In this document: positions 17,442-26,266 of the stretch, one piece after another
Layout: the number at the start of each line of letters is the position of its first letter
Numbering within the stretch: position 1 is the first letter of the stretch
NCBI GenBank assembly: GCA_030429705.1
Contig: JAUIES010000003.1
Location: 310,001-374,000, forward strand
DNA length: 64,000 bases
DNA from: Phycisphaerae bacterium
GTDB lineage: Bacteria > Planctomycetota > Phycisphaerae > Phycisphaerales > UBA1924
Reading direction: 5' to 3'
Position numbers and translations under genes: made by a program
The notes under the pieces: generated by a model
What the model saw: only the letters and a program-made list of their open reading frames with translations
What the model was told of the DNA's origin: nothing
Database searches by the model: none

Positions 17442-18557
17442 CTACGCCGAGCGCTTGCAGGCATTTGTCGATGAACCCCCGATAGTGGTGAGGACGGACG
17501 CGAGTTCGCGCGGCGTGCCCGCTCCGGAACTCAAACCTGCGTCTACAACCGCACGAGGCATGCCGTATACGACACAACTCGATGCCTCCTGGGTGAGTAC
17601 TTTCCCCCCGGCAGCCTGTATGAGCCGGCTCCCTTCGGCACCGTCATGTCCCATGCCCGTGAGCATGAACCCGAGGACGCGTTCGCCGAAGCTGGTCGCA
17701 GCGCTTGTGAACAACTCGTCTACGCTGGGTTTGTAAATCGCATCTTCCGGACGCGGGGAGACTTCGAGACGCATCGATGAGCCCGCCTGTCGCAGTCTCA
17801 AGTGGTTGCCACCTTCGCCGATATAGACAACACCGGGCTGGAGAACACCGCCGTGCTCCGCAATCCGGACTTCCACCGATGCCATTGCATCAAGTCGTGC
17901 TGCCAGGCTGCGAGAAAAGAGCGCTGGCATGTGTTGTGCAACCAGCACCGGGAACGCGCAGCGCTCTGGAAGTGCGCATACGAGTGTTTCCACGACCGGT
18001 GGGCCACCAGTGCTTGAACCAATGACAACGCATTGAGGGTAGAGACCTTCAATCAACTTCCGATCGATTGGAGGAGCAGTTACCTTCGGATGAGTGCCTA
18101 GAACGGTCCGAGCCGTCAAGGGGTCATTTGTTTTGCTTGCGATTGGCCTGGGGCGTGCGATGGCTTTGATCTTGTGGATCAACTCGTGACGAAAGGTTTC
18201 ATCGTTTTGCCCGAAAACTTGCGGGTCTTTCGCGATAAAATCGGAAGCCCCGATCTTGAGCGCGTGAAACGCTTCCCTAGATCCATCGACGGTCAAACTA
18301 GAACACATCAAGATGCTCGGTTTGTGTTGCAGATCCGGCAGATGAACAATCTTCCGAAGTGCCTCCATGCCCGACATGACAGGCATTTCGATATCCAGAG
18401 TGATGAGATCTGGTTGCAACCTCGTCGTCTTTTCGACACCGGCGGCACCGTCGCGGGCCGTGCCGACAACCTCGAGACCGGGCTCTGCATCAATCATGCC
18501 CGAGATCATCTTGCGCATGAATGCGGAGTCATCCACAACGAGTACACGAATGCTCAT
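17442..18557 (-). CDS. cheB: Chemotaxis methylesterase/glutamine deamidase CheB
   Basis: A 371-residue protein with an N-terminal receiver domain (D9-D10, phospho-acceptor D55 in LDIEMPVMSG) and a C-terminal methylesterase domain. The catalytic triad regions are visible: Ser in VIGSSTGGPP, His in LVAQHMPALFSRSLA, and Asp in MLTGMGHDGAEG. It removes methyl groups from receptors when phosphorylated by CheA. The start is ATG 18557, preceded by TTGGAGA; a TTG 12 bases upstream is less likely. It is the first gene of the minus-strand cluster, so the operon promoter should lie in 18558-18740. Confidence 0.95.
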   Translation of the reverse strand: MSIRVLVVDDSAFMRKMISGMIDAEPGLEVVGTARDGAAGVEKTTRLQPDLITLDIEMPVMSGMEALRKIVHLPDLQHKPSILMCSSLTVDGSREAFHALKIGASDFIAKDPQVFGQNDETFRHELIHKIKAIARPRPIASKTNDPLTARTVLGTHPKVTAPPIDRKLIEGLYPQCVVIGSSTGGPPVVETLVCALPERCAFPVLVAQHMPALFSRSLAARLDAMASVEVRIAEHGGVLQPGVVYIGEGGNHLRLRQAGSSMRLEVSPRPEDAIYKPSVDELFTSAATSFGERVLGFMLTGMGHDGAEGSRLIQAAGGKVLTQEASSCVVYGMPRAVVDAGLSSGAGTPRELASVLTTIGGSSTNACKRSA

Positions 18558-18743
18558 GCCGGTCTCCAATAGTCCATCCGATTGGTTTCATCGAAAGAAC
18601 GCAGGTCCACCTTGATGGCAAGTGCCGGGTCTGGACCCGAATGGGGATTATTCGCGATTCCGATGTGCTATCGGATTGAATGCACAACAGCAAGCGAGGT
18701 CGCCCTGCCTGTTCTGGTGGTGGTTGCATGGTAATATGCGCAG

Positions 18744-18770
18744 AAAAAACGCCGCACGAATGCGGCGTTT
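18744..18770 (-). terminator. Rho-independent terminator after tRNA-Leu
   Basis: A 10-bp perfect stem (AAACGCCGCA/TGCGGCGTTT) with a CGAA/TTCG tetraloop, followed on the minus strand by a run of T. It starts 4 bases after the tRNA-Leu 3' end, so it should end that transcript and insulate it from the che operon. Confidence 0.88.
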
Positions 18771-18773
18771 CAA

Positions 18774-18857
18774 TGCCCAGGAGAGGACTCGAACCTCCAC
18801 CCCGTTGCCGGGACCACCACCTCAAGGTGGCGCGTCTGCCAATTCCGCCACCTGGGC
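18774..18857 (-). tRNA. tRNA-Leu (anticodon GAG)
   Basis: An 84-nt class II tRNA on the minus strand. The acceptor stem is GCCCAGG/CCTGGGC with discriminator A. The D arm contains GGCGGAATTGGCAGACGCG. The anticodon stem CCACC/GGTGG holds loop TTGAGGT, giving GAG. The long variable arm (GGTCCCGGCAACGGGG region) and the T arm GGTTCGAGTCC are present. No 3' CCA is encoded. A terminator hairpin follows directly. Confidence 0.96.
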
Positions 18858-19063
18858 CACATCCACCGCGATTCCGGGGATGGTCGGCAGTATAGGCCAC
18901 GATCGGCAAGTTCGTGAGGTAAGTTCAACACACAAGATTCAGAGCACGCCTATCGTCCGGTTCGCGCACCGCCGGGCCAATTCGGAGGCTGAAGCGGTGT
19001 CGCAATAAAACCCTGGAAGTGGGTGGCAATCCCACCAGTCGGCCGATCGAGAGGATTTCGGAT

Positions 19064-20512
19064 ATGCGGGTGCTGATGCTCGGTTGGGAATTTCCCCCAT
19101 TCATCGCGGGTGGTCTTGGAACGGCCTGTTACGGGTTGACCAAAGCCATGGCCCGCGCGGGTCATGACATCTTGTTCGTTTTACCACGCAAAATCGATCG
19201 GTCGCATTCATCGCATGTCAAACTGCTCACGCCTGGCGACCTCCCGGAACCAGCGCACGACGACACATCACGGGCTTCGACCAAACGCACAATCGGGTTT
19301 GGTCGAACGCCTGATTCGATCGAGATGGTCCAATCGGAAGAAACCGAACGGCTATTGCAATCGCGCGTTGAAATGTTTGAACTGGAAGCCGACTTCAGTT
19401 CGCCATATCCAGGCTTTGATCCGAAGCAGACTTCGCAGTTTGAAACCATGATCGAAGAAATCCGCCGATCGCGGTCTCAGCGACAGGTCAAAGTCGCGGG
19501 TGTCGAGTTTCCGATCGAGTCAGTCACATCAGACCTCATCAAACTCGCGTGGAAGCAGTCCGAAGAACTCGCGCAGAACGACTCTGACTACGGCTCGGAC
19601 CTGATGGGTGATGCGCAGCGGTACGCGGTGCTCAGTGTGGCGCTCGCGAGTCAAATGCAGTTTGATGTCATCCATGCCCACGACTGGCTGACTTATCACG
19701 CCGGTCTTGCGGTGCGCGCGATGTCGGGCAAGCCGCTCGTTGTGCATGTGCACGCGACCGAGTTTGATCGTTCGGGTGAGCACATCAATCAGCAGGTGTA
19801 TGACATCGAGCGAATGGGTGTCCACCAAGCTGACCGGGTGATCGCGGTAAGCCAGTTGACGAAGAACATCCTGACCTATCGGTACGGGGTTCCCGATCAC
19901 AAGGTCGATGTCGTTTACAACGGCGTCGATCAGGATGATCGATCACAACCCACAGCCCGAATTGAAAAGGACGACAAGATCGTCCTATTCCTCGGCCGCA
20001 TCACAATGCAGAAAGGCCCGGAGTACTTCATTCGGGCCGCCAAGCGTGTACTTGAAAAGGTGCCAAACGCCAAGTTCGTGGTTGCGGGCTCAGGCGATTC
20101 TGCAATCAAAATGATCAACGAAGCAGCCGAACTGGGCATTGGTCAAAAAGTGCTGTTCACCGGGTTCCTGCGCGGCCGCGATGTCAAACGGATCTTCGAT
20201 CTGGCAGCGTGCTATGTCATGCCAAGCGTGTCAGAACCGTTTGGAATTGCAGCCCTTGAAGCCATGCACCACGACACGCCGGTGATCATCTCGAAGCAGT
20301 CTGGTGTCTCTGAAGTCCTGACGCACGCATTGAAAGTTGATTTCTGGGACACCGATGAGATGGCCAACAAAATCGTCGCTGTGCTCAAGTATCCCCCCCT
20401 TGGTGCGACACTGCGCGAGCACGGCGCTCTCGAAGTGCGCGGCCTCGCGTGGGATGGGGCGGCGGAAAAGTGCGTGAGGTCGTACGGGCGAGCTATCGCG
20501 AGCCAGCACTAG
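19064..20512 (+). CDS. GT4-family glycosyltransferase (starch/glycogen synthase-like)
   Basis: A 482-residue protein with the GT-B fold landmarks of family GT4/GT5. The N-terminus MRVLMLGWEFPPFIAGGLGTACYGLTKAM holds the G-G-L-G loop; FDVIHAHDWLTYHAG and HVHATEFDR follow; the C-terminal domain has VVYNGVDQ, ILFLGRIT-like VLFLGRITMQKGPEYFI, FVVAGSGDS, and the E-x7-E motif SEPFGIAALEAM. It transfers a sugar from a nucleotide sugar, probably in glycogen or extracellular polysaccharide synthesis. The start ATG 19064 follows GAGGATTTCGG. A polar insertion of about 90 residues (near 55-150) with many Glu/Ser/Arg separates the first strands from the rest. It stands alone, convergent with the ankyrin gene. 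Confidence 0.9.
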   Translation: MRVLMLGWEFPPFIAGGLGTACYGLTKAMARAGHDILFVLPRKIDRSHSSHVKLLTPGDLPEPAHDDTSRASTKRTIGFGRTPDSIEMVQSEETERLLQSRVEMFELEADFSSPYPGFDPKQTSQFETMIEEIRRSRSQRQVKVAGVEFPIESVTSDLIKLAWKQSEELAQNDSDYGSDLMGDAQRYAVLSVALASQMQFDVIHAHDWLTYHAGLAVRAMSGKPLVVHVHATEFDRSGEHINQQVYDIERMGVHQADRVIAVSQLTKNILTYRYGVPDHKVDVVYNGVDQDDRSQPTARIEKDDKIVLFLGRITMQKGPEYFIRAAKRVLEKVPNAKFVVAGSGDSAIKMINEAAELGIGQKVLFTGFLRGRDVKRIFDLAACYVMPSVSEPFGIAALEAMHHDTPVIISKQSGVSEVLTHALKVDFWDTDEMANKIVAVLKYPPLGATLREHGALEVRGLAWDGAAEKCVRSYGRAIASQH

Positions 20513-20551
20513 GCTAGTTTTATCTCGCGGTGAGTAGACGCAGCATCCAAG

Positions 20552-21859
20552 CTATTCGAGCAAAGCATCGACTTCGGCATATCCGCTCGGATGCGAAATG
20601 TCGTCTTTATGCGCTCCCGCCAGGAGCAACAAGCGGACTGATTCCGGCGATCGCTCATACGCCCAGTAAGAACTGACACACGCTTCAACGGCCCGCATCA
20701 GTGCCGTTCTTCCCTTACCATCCCGTGCATTGACATCCGCTCCTCGGTCGATGAGCAACTGTACGGTTTCGTGTCTTGCCCGCCATGCTGCAACGATCAG
20801 CGGTGTACTTCCAGGTGCGATGTTGTAATACCCGTCACCCTGATACGGCGCTTCAATCGAGACCCCGAGATCGAGAAGGCACGCAACGCCCGCCGTGTTA
20901 CCATTGCCTGCAAACTCGGCGATGCACACATCGCCCTGCGCGAACAGATCCATCTGCAACGAAGGGTGTGCACCGATGAGAACAGCGACCAGGTCTTCAT
21001 CAGCGAGGGCGCACGCTGCGATCAGCGTATCAATCCCTTCAAGATGCGCGTTGATCCCTCGGCGTTCAAGCGACCGCAACACATCGCCTCGGCCTCGCCT
21101 CGCCGCCAATGCGGCGACATCGTGTCCATTCACGCGAGCGGTTGCGTCTGCACCTGCATCGAGCAGCGTATCGATGATGCTGATGTTGTTGTCGCGCAAC
21201 ACAGCGCTCTGCAAGGCTGCGCGTCCCCATCGTGTCATGAAGTTAGGATCGGCTCCAGCGTCCAGCAAGTATCGAATGCCAGGTCCGTCGTGCCAATCGA
21301 TCTTGCGCAGCAACATCGTCGCCAGACTCTCGGCTGAGAGCGACCCATGTTTGACCATGATCTGCAGCGTCCGCAGGTCGTAACCCTCGGGCGTGTGGTA
21401 GGTCACCTCTTCATCGTTGGCGTTCGCGCCACGGTCGAGCAGTTGTTTAGTCAGCGCCGGATCGCGGACAATCGCCGCGGCTCCATACAGAGCGCTCTCA
21501 AACTCACGCGGATTGTCTCCGGCCCAAAAACCTTCGTTGGCATCGGCCCCTGCCTCAAACAGTGCTTGCGCAACAGCGTTGAACGCGGGCGATCGCTCGG
21601 GATTGAATCGCAGGTACTTCGACATGCAGAGCAACACCAGTGGGGTGGCGCCCATCCGTCCAACAGGTGCCGAGACGGCAGTGGTGTCACACGCGATGTG
21701 GTTCTTAATCGCATCAAGATCGCCAAGTATGGCTGCGCAAGCGAGTGATGACGCTGCCAGACTCGGGTGCTCGCTTCGCAAGCGTTCGGCATCATCGAGT
21801 GTCCCGTGCCAAACAGCGGCTTCGATGAATAATTCGATTGCGTTGTCTGGTTGAGTCAT
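20552..21859 (-). CDS. Ankyrin-repeat protein
   Basis: A 435-residue protein built of ankyrin-type helical repeats. Clear units include YLLDAGADPNFMTRWGRAALQSA, LLDAGADATARVNGHDVAAL, CLLDLGVSIEAPYQGDG and LLIDRGADVNARDGKGRTALMRA. No signal peptide or catalytic domain is visible, so it is most likely a cytoplasmic protein-binding scaffold. GGAGGAC precedes the ATG. It is divergent from the TfoX-like gene, with about 40 bp between the starts, and convergent with the glycosyltransferase. The binding partner is unknown. Confidence 0.88.
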   Translation of the reverse strand: MTQPDNAIELFIEAAVWHGTLDDAERLRSEHPSLAASSLACAAILGDLDAIKNHIACDTTAVSAPVGRMGATPLVLLCMSKYLRFNPERSPAFNAVAQALFEAGADANEGFWAGDNPREFESALYGAAAIVRDPALTKQLLDRGANANDEEVTYHTPEGYDLRTLQIMVKHGSLSAESLATMLLRKIDWHDGPGIRYLLDAGADPNFMTRWGRAALQSAVLRDNNISIIDTLLDAGADATARVNGHDVAALAARRGRGDVLRSLERRGINAHLEGIDTLIAACALADEDLVAVLIGAHPSLQMDLFAQGDVCIAEFAGNGNTAGVACLLDLGVSIEAPYQGDGYYNIAPGSTPLIVAAWRARHETVQLLIDRGADVNARDGKGRTALMRAVEACVSSYWAYERSPESVRLLLLAGAHKDDISHPSGYAEVDALLE

Positions 21860-21899
21860 GATCGTCCTCCGCAGGTCTTCGCATCGTACGATGCTTTCG

Positions 21900-22286
21900 A
21901 TGGCCTACGACGAACAACTCTTGATTCGTATTCGCAGGGTCTTGAACGATCGACACGATATCATCGAACAGAAGATGTTCGGTGGCGTTGTTTTCATGGT
22001 CGGCGGCAGAATGACCTGCGGCCCGCACGGCGATCGGTTGATCGTTCGGATCGGTGAACACGCGGCTCGTGAGCACATCGGTGAGCCCCATGTCCTGCCG
22101 ATGGACTTCACCGGCCGCGTCATGAAAAACTTTGCGATGATTGAACCCGAGGGCCTGCGGACTACAGCCCAGTTGCAGCGGTGGGTGCAGATGTCCGTGG
22201 CGTACGCCGAATTGCAAGGACCGAAAGTCGAAAAGACGAAGCCACGACGATCGAGGCCCGTTCCAAAGCCGAGACGAGGGCTCTGA
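21900..22286 (+). CDS. TfoX/Sxy N-terminal domain protein
   Basis: A 128-residue protein beginning MAYDEQLLIRIRRVL, then EQKMFGGVVFMVGGRMTCGPHGDRLIVRIG, the TfoX N-terminal domain pattern (the MFGG...F...G segment). In gamma-proteobacteria full-length TfoX regulates competence, but stand-alone N-terminal domains are widespread and of unknown function. The C-terminus is a basic Pro/Arg/Lys tail (KTKPRRSRPVPKPRRGL) that could contact nucleic acid. ATG 21891, nine bases upstream, is also possible. It starts back-to-back with the ankyrin gene. Confidence 0.88.
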   Translation: MAYDEQLLIRIRRVLNDRHDIIEQKMFGGVVFMVGGRMTCGPHGDRLIVRIGEHAAREHIGEPHVLPMDFTGRVMKNFAMIEPEGLRTTAQLQRWVQMSVAYAELQGPKVEKTKPRRSRPVPKPRRGL

Positions 22287-22426
22287 GCAGGCATTTCGGC
22301 ACCATTGATCGAAATAGTCCGGTCTTTCCAGTCGTTGACCGATGAGATAGGATGAATGCGTAAGGCTGGGAAAAAGCCGACGGCGGTTCCCGAAGAATGA
22401 GAGTCGTCGATTGTGAAAGGACGCGG

Positions 22427-23752
22427 ATGAAACGGATACTGTCGATTGCGGTTGGTTCGATGCTCGGTGTTTCGGCGGCTTTTGCGGCTGAAGATTCGCC
22501 GTACCTGCGTGTCATCTCGCCCGACGATTCGACGATGCGGATGGATCTCGCTGTGCGGACGCTGGTGCCGAGCGACGCGTCCAGGCCGATTGTCCACCTC
22601 GTCGGTGCCGTCCACATCGGTGATCCGTCGTATTACACAGATCTCCAGGCCTATCTCGATGTCCACGATGTGGTGCTCTATGAAGGCGTCGGCGGGGCCC
22701 GGCCGCCCGTTCCAGAAAACGAGGAACGACGAGCACAACGCGCCACCGAGCGGCGCCTCAAGTTTCTCAAGTTCGTCGCCGATGAAGCCGTCCGCGAAGG
22801 AGCACCAACACCCACCACAGGCCACGACCTGATCGAGTCACAAGAGGGGTCCACACGAACGATTGTTGAAAACGCTCTCACCGACGGGTGGGGGAACGCC
22901 ATCGAGATGAACTCTGACGATGGTTCATTCCAAGCGATCAGCCTTGGTGCCGATGGCAAGCCCGGAGGCCAGGGCGAGAATGCCGATGTCCTGCTCTCGG
23001 ATCTCCTCGCAACCAAAACCGATCGACCGCTCGATCCCGCCGCCGCAGGTCTGCAGCGCGATATGGCCCATGCGCTCGGGCTCGAGTTTCAACTGGACGG
23101 CATCGACTACACGCAAGAACACTGGCGCAACAGCGATCTGTCCATCGAACAGATCCAGGCTGCGCTTGCCGGTGACCCAATCCCCCCGCGTCGACCGGCC
23201 GGCGAGCGAACAACCACCACGCCCGACAAGCGAACCAAGCCAGCCAAGGGCAACGCCGAGGCTGCATCCGATGTTGAAGAAGCCGCCGATGCGCTCTTTG
23301 GCGCACTCTCCGGCGACTCGTTCATGGCCAAAGCGATGGGGGTGCTCATGAAAATGGTCGGCGCCAGCAAGCAGGGCCGCGCCATGGTCAAGGTCATGCT
23401 CGCTGACACGCTGACCAACGCCGATGAACTGCTCACTTCTCAGGAGGGAGCATTGGGCGAACTGATGACGGTGCTGACGGTCGATCGCAATAAAGCCGTC
23501 ATCGCCGACATGCAGGCGATCATTGCCAATGAGCCCGATGTGCGGTCAGTTGCCATTTTTTATGGTGCCGGCCACTTCATGGATCTCGAAATACAGTTCG
23601 TCGAACAACTCGGCTATCAGTGGGAGAGCACACTCTGGGTGCCGGCCATGACGATTGATCTCGAAGAAGCCGGGCTCGATGCCAGACAGGTCGAAGGGTT
23701 CCGCAAGATCATGAAGCGAGCCATCCAGCAGCAACTCAAAAACGCCGGGTGA
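22427..23752 (+). CDS. Exported TraB/PrgY/GumN-family protein
   Basis: A 441-residue protein with a signal peptide (ILSIAVGSMLGVSAAFAAE). The TraB-domain landmarks are there: VHLVGAVHIGDPSYY near the N-terminus, DVVLYEGVGG, and near the C-terminus SVAIFYGAGHFMDLEIQFVEQLGY. The conserved Gx2H and Glu residues suggest a metal-dependent hydrolase fold related to Tiki proteases, although activity is unproven in bacteria. A variable middle (about 255-300) is Pro/Thr/Lys-rich. AAAGGACG precedes ATG 22427. The gene is alone, convergent with the PEP-CTERM-like gene across a repeat-bearing junction. Confidence 0.83.
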   Translation: MKRILSIAVGSMLGVSAAFAAEDSPYLRVISPDDSTMRMDLAVRTLVPSDASRPIVHLVGAVHIGDPSYYTDLQAYLDVHDVVLYEGVGGARPPVPENEERRAQRATERRLKFLKFVADEAVREGAPTPTTGHDLIESQEGSTRTIVENALTDGWGNAIEMNSDDGSFQAISLGADGKPGGQGENADVLLSDLLATKTDRPLDPAAAGLQRDMAHALGLEFQLDGIDYTQEHWRNSDLSIEQIQAALAGDPIPPRRPAGERTTTTPDKRTKPAKGNAEAASDVEEAADALFGALSGDSFMAKAMGVLMKMVGASKQGRAMVKVMLADTLTNADELLTSQEGALGELMTVLTVDRNKAVIADMQAIIANEPDVRSVAIFYGAGHFMDLEIQFVEQLGYQWESTLWVPAMTIDLEEAGLDARQVEGFRKIMKRAIQQQLKNAG

Positions 23753-23793
23753 CAAGTCACAAGACGATCTTCCGCCCAGAGACCTTCAACCGA

Positions 23794-23868
23794 CGAGCCC
23801 GAAGCGCGAGCGAGCGAACCCGCCCGATCAAATCTGCCACAACGAGCCCCGACCGTGAGGGAGGGGGC
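23794..23868. repeat. Intergenic repeat pair at convergent gene ends (copy 1)
   Basis: Two short motifs lie between convergent gene ends: one at 23794-23814 (begins CGAGCCCGAAGCG) and one at 23843-23868 (begins CGAGCCCCGACCG). Both recur, inverted, at 26267-26292 and 26338-26358. The 26-base motif matches perfectly and the 21-base motif with one mismatch. Similar sequences are, from memory, common in planctomycete genomes. Confidence 0.8.
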
Positions 23869-23920
23869 ATTTGTCACGATACAGCGAGGCTTCCGTCACG
23901 ACACGGACTCAGACTTCGAC

Positions 23921-24535
23921 CTATCGCCGCCTGCGGACGATTCCGAGACCGGCAACAGCAAACACCGTAACCCCCCCTGATGAAGGCACCACCCGCACCG
24001 TGGCCGGCGTGATGTTCCGCGACGAGCCGGGGTCGGTGTCAGCGACCGAGATACTGTCCATATAGTCGACCCACCAGTCGATCATCGAATCTTGACCTGC
24101 AACAGGCTGAACACTCAACTCCATGAGACCTGAAGTACCCACGATGGGGGTAACCACAGTCTCGAAAAGTAGCTGCGGGTTCGAAGTCCAAAACTGGCAC
24201 CCTGGTGAGTAATAATTCTGTGACCCACCGACACCACTCAGTGCACCAATCTCTGGTGTGCCTGACAATCTCGCACAGAAAAACTGAACATCCGCTGGCG
24301 AGAACTCAGCACCGATGCCCGTGGCGATCATGTCAGTCCAAAAGCTGTGCATCGCCCCTTCACCTTCGATCAAGACCGACCCTGAGACTTCCGCCCATAC
24401 CGAGACATTGAAACTCTCTCCGGCTTCAACTTGCTTGGGTGCTTCAATCCAGATGTTGAACACCGCGTCGGCCGCTGCCGTCGTCGCCAAACCTGTGGAA
24501 CACAACAGCCCCATTAGTTTTCCACAACTATTCAT
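23921..24535 (-). CDS. Secreted protein with PEP-CTERM-like C-terminal sorting tail
   Basis: A 204-residue protein with an N-terminal signal (LMGLLCSTGLATTAAADA) and a C-terminus of the PEP-CTERM type: VVPSSGGVTVFAVAGLGIVRRRR, that is, a Pro/Ser motif, a hydrophobic stretch and a terminal Arg cluster. Such tails direct membrane processing and surface sorting by exosortase-type systems. The body is beta-rich (EAPKQVEAGESFNVSVWAEV looks like a cohesin/Ig-type strand pattern), with no catalytic motif. I start it at ATG 24535; the longer open frame runs into the divergent protease gene. The two genes are divergent and may share a promoter region. Confidence 0.82.
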   Translation of the reverse strand: MNSCGKLMGLLCSTGLATTAAADAVFNIWIEAPKQVEAGESFNVSVWAEVSGSVLIEGEGAMHSFWTDMIATGIGAEFSPADVQFFCARLSGTPEIGALSGVGGSQNYYSPGCQFWTSNPQLLFETVVTPIVGTSGLMELSVQPVAGQDSMIDWWVDYMDSISVADTDPGSSRNITPATVRVVPSSGGVTVFAVAGLGIVRRRR

Positions 24536-24620
24536 GTCGAGTCTCCACCAAGTGTAGATTTGTCGTATCATGACACCGACCACATCACTAATACCACATG
24601 TGTGGTCAGGAGACAAGCAA

Positions 24621-24655
24621 ATGGGACGATTCCATGGGACGATTCCATGGGACGA
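24621..24655 (+). repeat. 13-bp tandem repeat containing start codons in three frames
   Basis: The unit ATGGGACGATTCC occurs at 24621-24633 and 24634-24646, and a third partial copy ATGGGACGA starts at 24647. Because 13 is not a multiple of 3, the three ATGs fall in three different frames. AGGAGA (24608-24613) lies about 8 bases before the first ATG. Only the second ATG is in frame with the protease. Confidence 0.95.
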
Positions 24656-26223
24656 AAGCGCATTTTTCTGTTCAAGCTGCTTTCTTGTTCGTCGCACTAT
24701 CGGGTATTCCAACCATCTCCAGCGCTCAATCGGGCGGATTCAGCGGGATTCAGCCCGTCTCGGTCTATGACCCTCTCTTCGGGCCATCGACGCAGTTTCC
24801 GCTCGGTCAACACTGGATACACACAACCAAAGTGGACTATGCGTGGACGCTTGTCGGCTATGACCATGTAAACCCCCCACCCGTCGACTTCAACAATCCA
24901 AACACGACGATTGCCATCATCGATTCGGGGATCGATATTAATCACTTTGAGTTCGATGACGGACCCGGCGGCTCGAAGATTCACCCCGACAGCACCTCAC
25001 GCTTTCAGTATCCCTCGGGTGGAGGAGTGCTTTTTTGCCCGTGCCACATCGATGTTCTACCTGAAAGCGCTCCACCTGAAGATACATATCCATTATTGGA
25101 TGCCGCCCCGCATGGCACCATTCTATCCGGTGTTGCAACTTCATATGTAAACGGTGGTGGCATGGCGGGCATTTGTTGGGAATGTGATGTATTGGCAGTT
25201 CGAGTCTTTGCTGTAGCGACGATCGGAATTTGTGGCGAGAATCCTCCTCCTCGAACTGAATGCATCCCAACAAACCAGTCCATTACTCGTGCAATCCGTC
25301 ACGCCGCAGGCTGGAACGGCACCGGTTACAACCCCCAGCCGCGTGCCCGCATTATCTCTCTTTCACTCAACGGCCCTGATTTTACCTACATCGACTGCGA
25401 CGGCAATGACCTTCAAGATGCTGTCAATGAGGCGTACGCCCAAGGCTGTGTCGTCATCATCGCCGCGGGCAATACCAATTCGAGTAATGCCTGCTCCGAA
25501 GACGGCGAGACCTGCGAAACCGTCGGTTCCTTTCAGGAGGGCAGCATCTCAGACGGCATTGCCATCATGCCCAACACCATCACGGTCGGCGGCACCTTTG
25601 TCTCGGGTCACACCTGGCACTGTTGGTCCAAAATCAACCCCCCCTTATCCAACTTCGATGACTGCTGCCCGGCGCCCGATGGCACGGACTGGTGCGACCT
25701 CTACTACCCGCAGCCTTGGCCGGTCGGAGCCGAGGTTGATCGCCTGCCCGTCCTCTCCGTCGTCGCACCGATGGAAGACATGTTCAGCACCTGGGCCGAC
25801 GGCGTGGAAGGCGAAAGCAACGAAGATTTTGACACCTTTGTCGATGGCACATCCATCGTGCCGCCGCAGATCGCGGGCATCGTCGCGCTCATGCTCAAAG
25901 CCGATCCTGAACTGACCTTTGAAGAAGTCAAGCACATTCTCGAAGTGACCGCGACCGACATCACCTGCGCCCCAGCCACCGTCGGCTATGACAAGTACAC
26001 CGGCTTCGGCCTCGTCAACGCGCGAGCCGCCGTCGAATATGTCCTCAAGCAAGGGCTCCCCGCTGATTGGAACGGCGACGGCGACATCGGCCCGATCGAC
26101 CCGGTGATGTATGTCGCAGATTACGCGGCCGGCGACCCGATGACCGATCTGGACCTCGACACCACCCAAACCACCGACGACATGACGATCTTCATCGACA
26201 GTTACACCAACGGCGGGAACTGA
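24634..26223 (+). CDS. Secreted subtilisin-like serine protease (S8) with dockerin-like C-terminus
   Basis: A 529-residue protein with signal segment VQAAFLFVALSGIPTISSAQ. The S8 triad regions are present: Asp in TIAIIDSGIDINHFEF, His in AAPHGTILSGVATS, and Ser in FVDGTSIVPPQIAGIVALM; the oxyanion Asn is in VIIAAGNTNSS. The catalytic domain has extra Cys-rich insertions (GICWECDVL, DDCCPAPDGTDWCDLYY). The C-terminal 60 residues (DWNGDGDIGPIDPVMYVADYA and TTQTTDDMTIFIDSY) look like two calcium-binding dockerin-type halves, different from the GCP type used by three other genes here. The in-frame ATG could also be 24598, which has no visible ribosome-binding site. The start region is a 13-bp repeat that may switch the frame. 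Confidence 0.9.
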   Translation: MGRFHGTKAHFSVQAAFLFVALSGIPTISSAQSGGFSGIQPVSVYDPLFGPSTQFPLGQHWIHTTKVDYAWTLVGYDHVNPPPVDFNNPNTTIAIIDSGIDINHFEFDDGPGGSKIHPDSTSRFQYPSGGGVLFCPCHIDVLPESAPPEDTYPLLDAAPHGTILSGVATSYVNGGGMAGICWECDVLAVRVFAVATIGICGENPPPRTECIPTNQSITRAIRHAAGWNGTGYNPQPRARIISLSLNGPDFTYIDCDGNDLQDAVNEAYAQGCVVIIAAGNTNSSNACSEDGETCETVGSFQEGSISDGIAIMPNTITVGGTFVSGHTWHCWSKINPPLSNFDDCCPAPDGTDWCDLYYPQPWPVGAEVDRLPVLSVVAPMEDMFSTWADGVEGESNEDFDTFVDGTSIVPPQIAGIVALMLKADPELTFEEVKHILEVTATDITCAPATVGYDKYTGFGLVNARAAVEYVLKQGLPADWNGDGDIGPIDPVMYVADYAAGDPMTDLDLDTTQTTDDMTIFIDSYTNGGN

Positions 26224-26266
26224 CTAGAACGCAAATCGGTACCGCTCCGATGTTGCTGGAGTTGAG

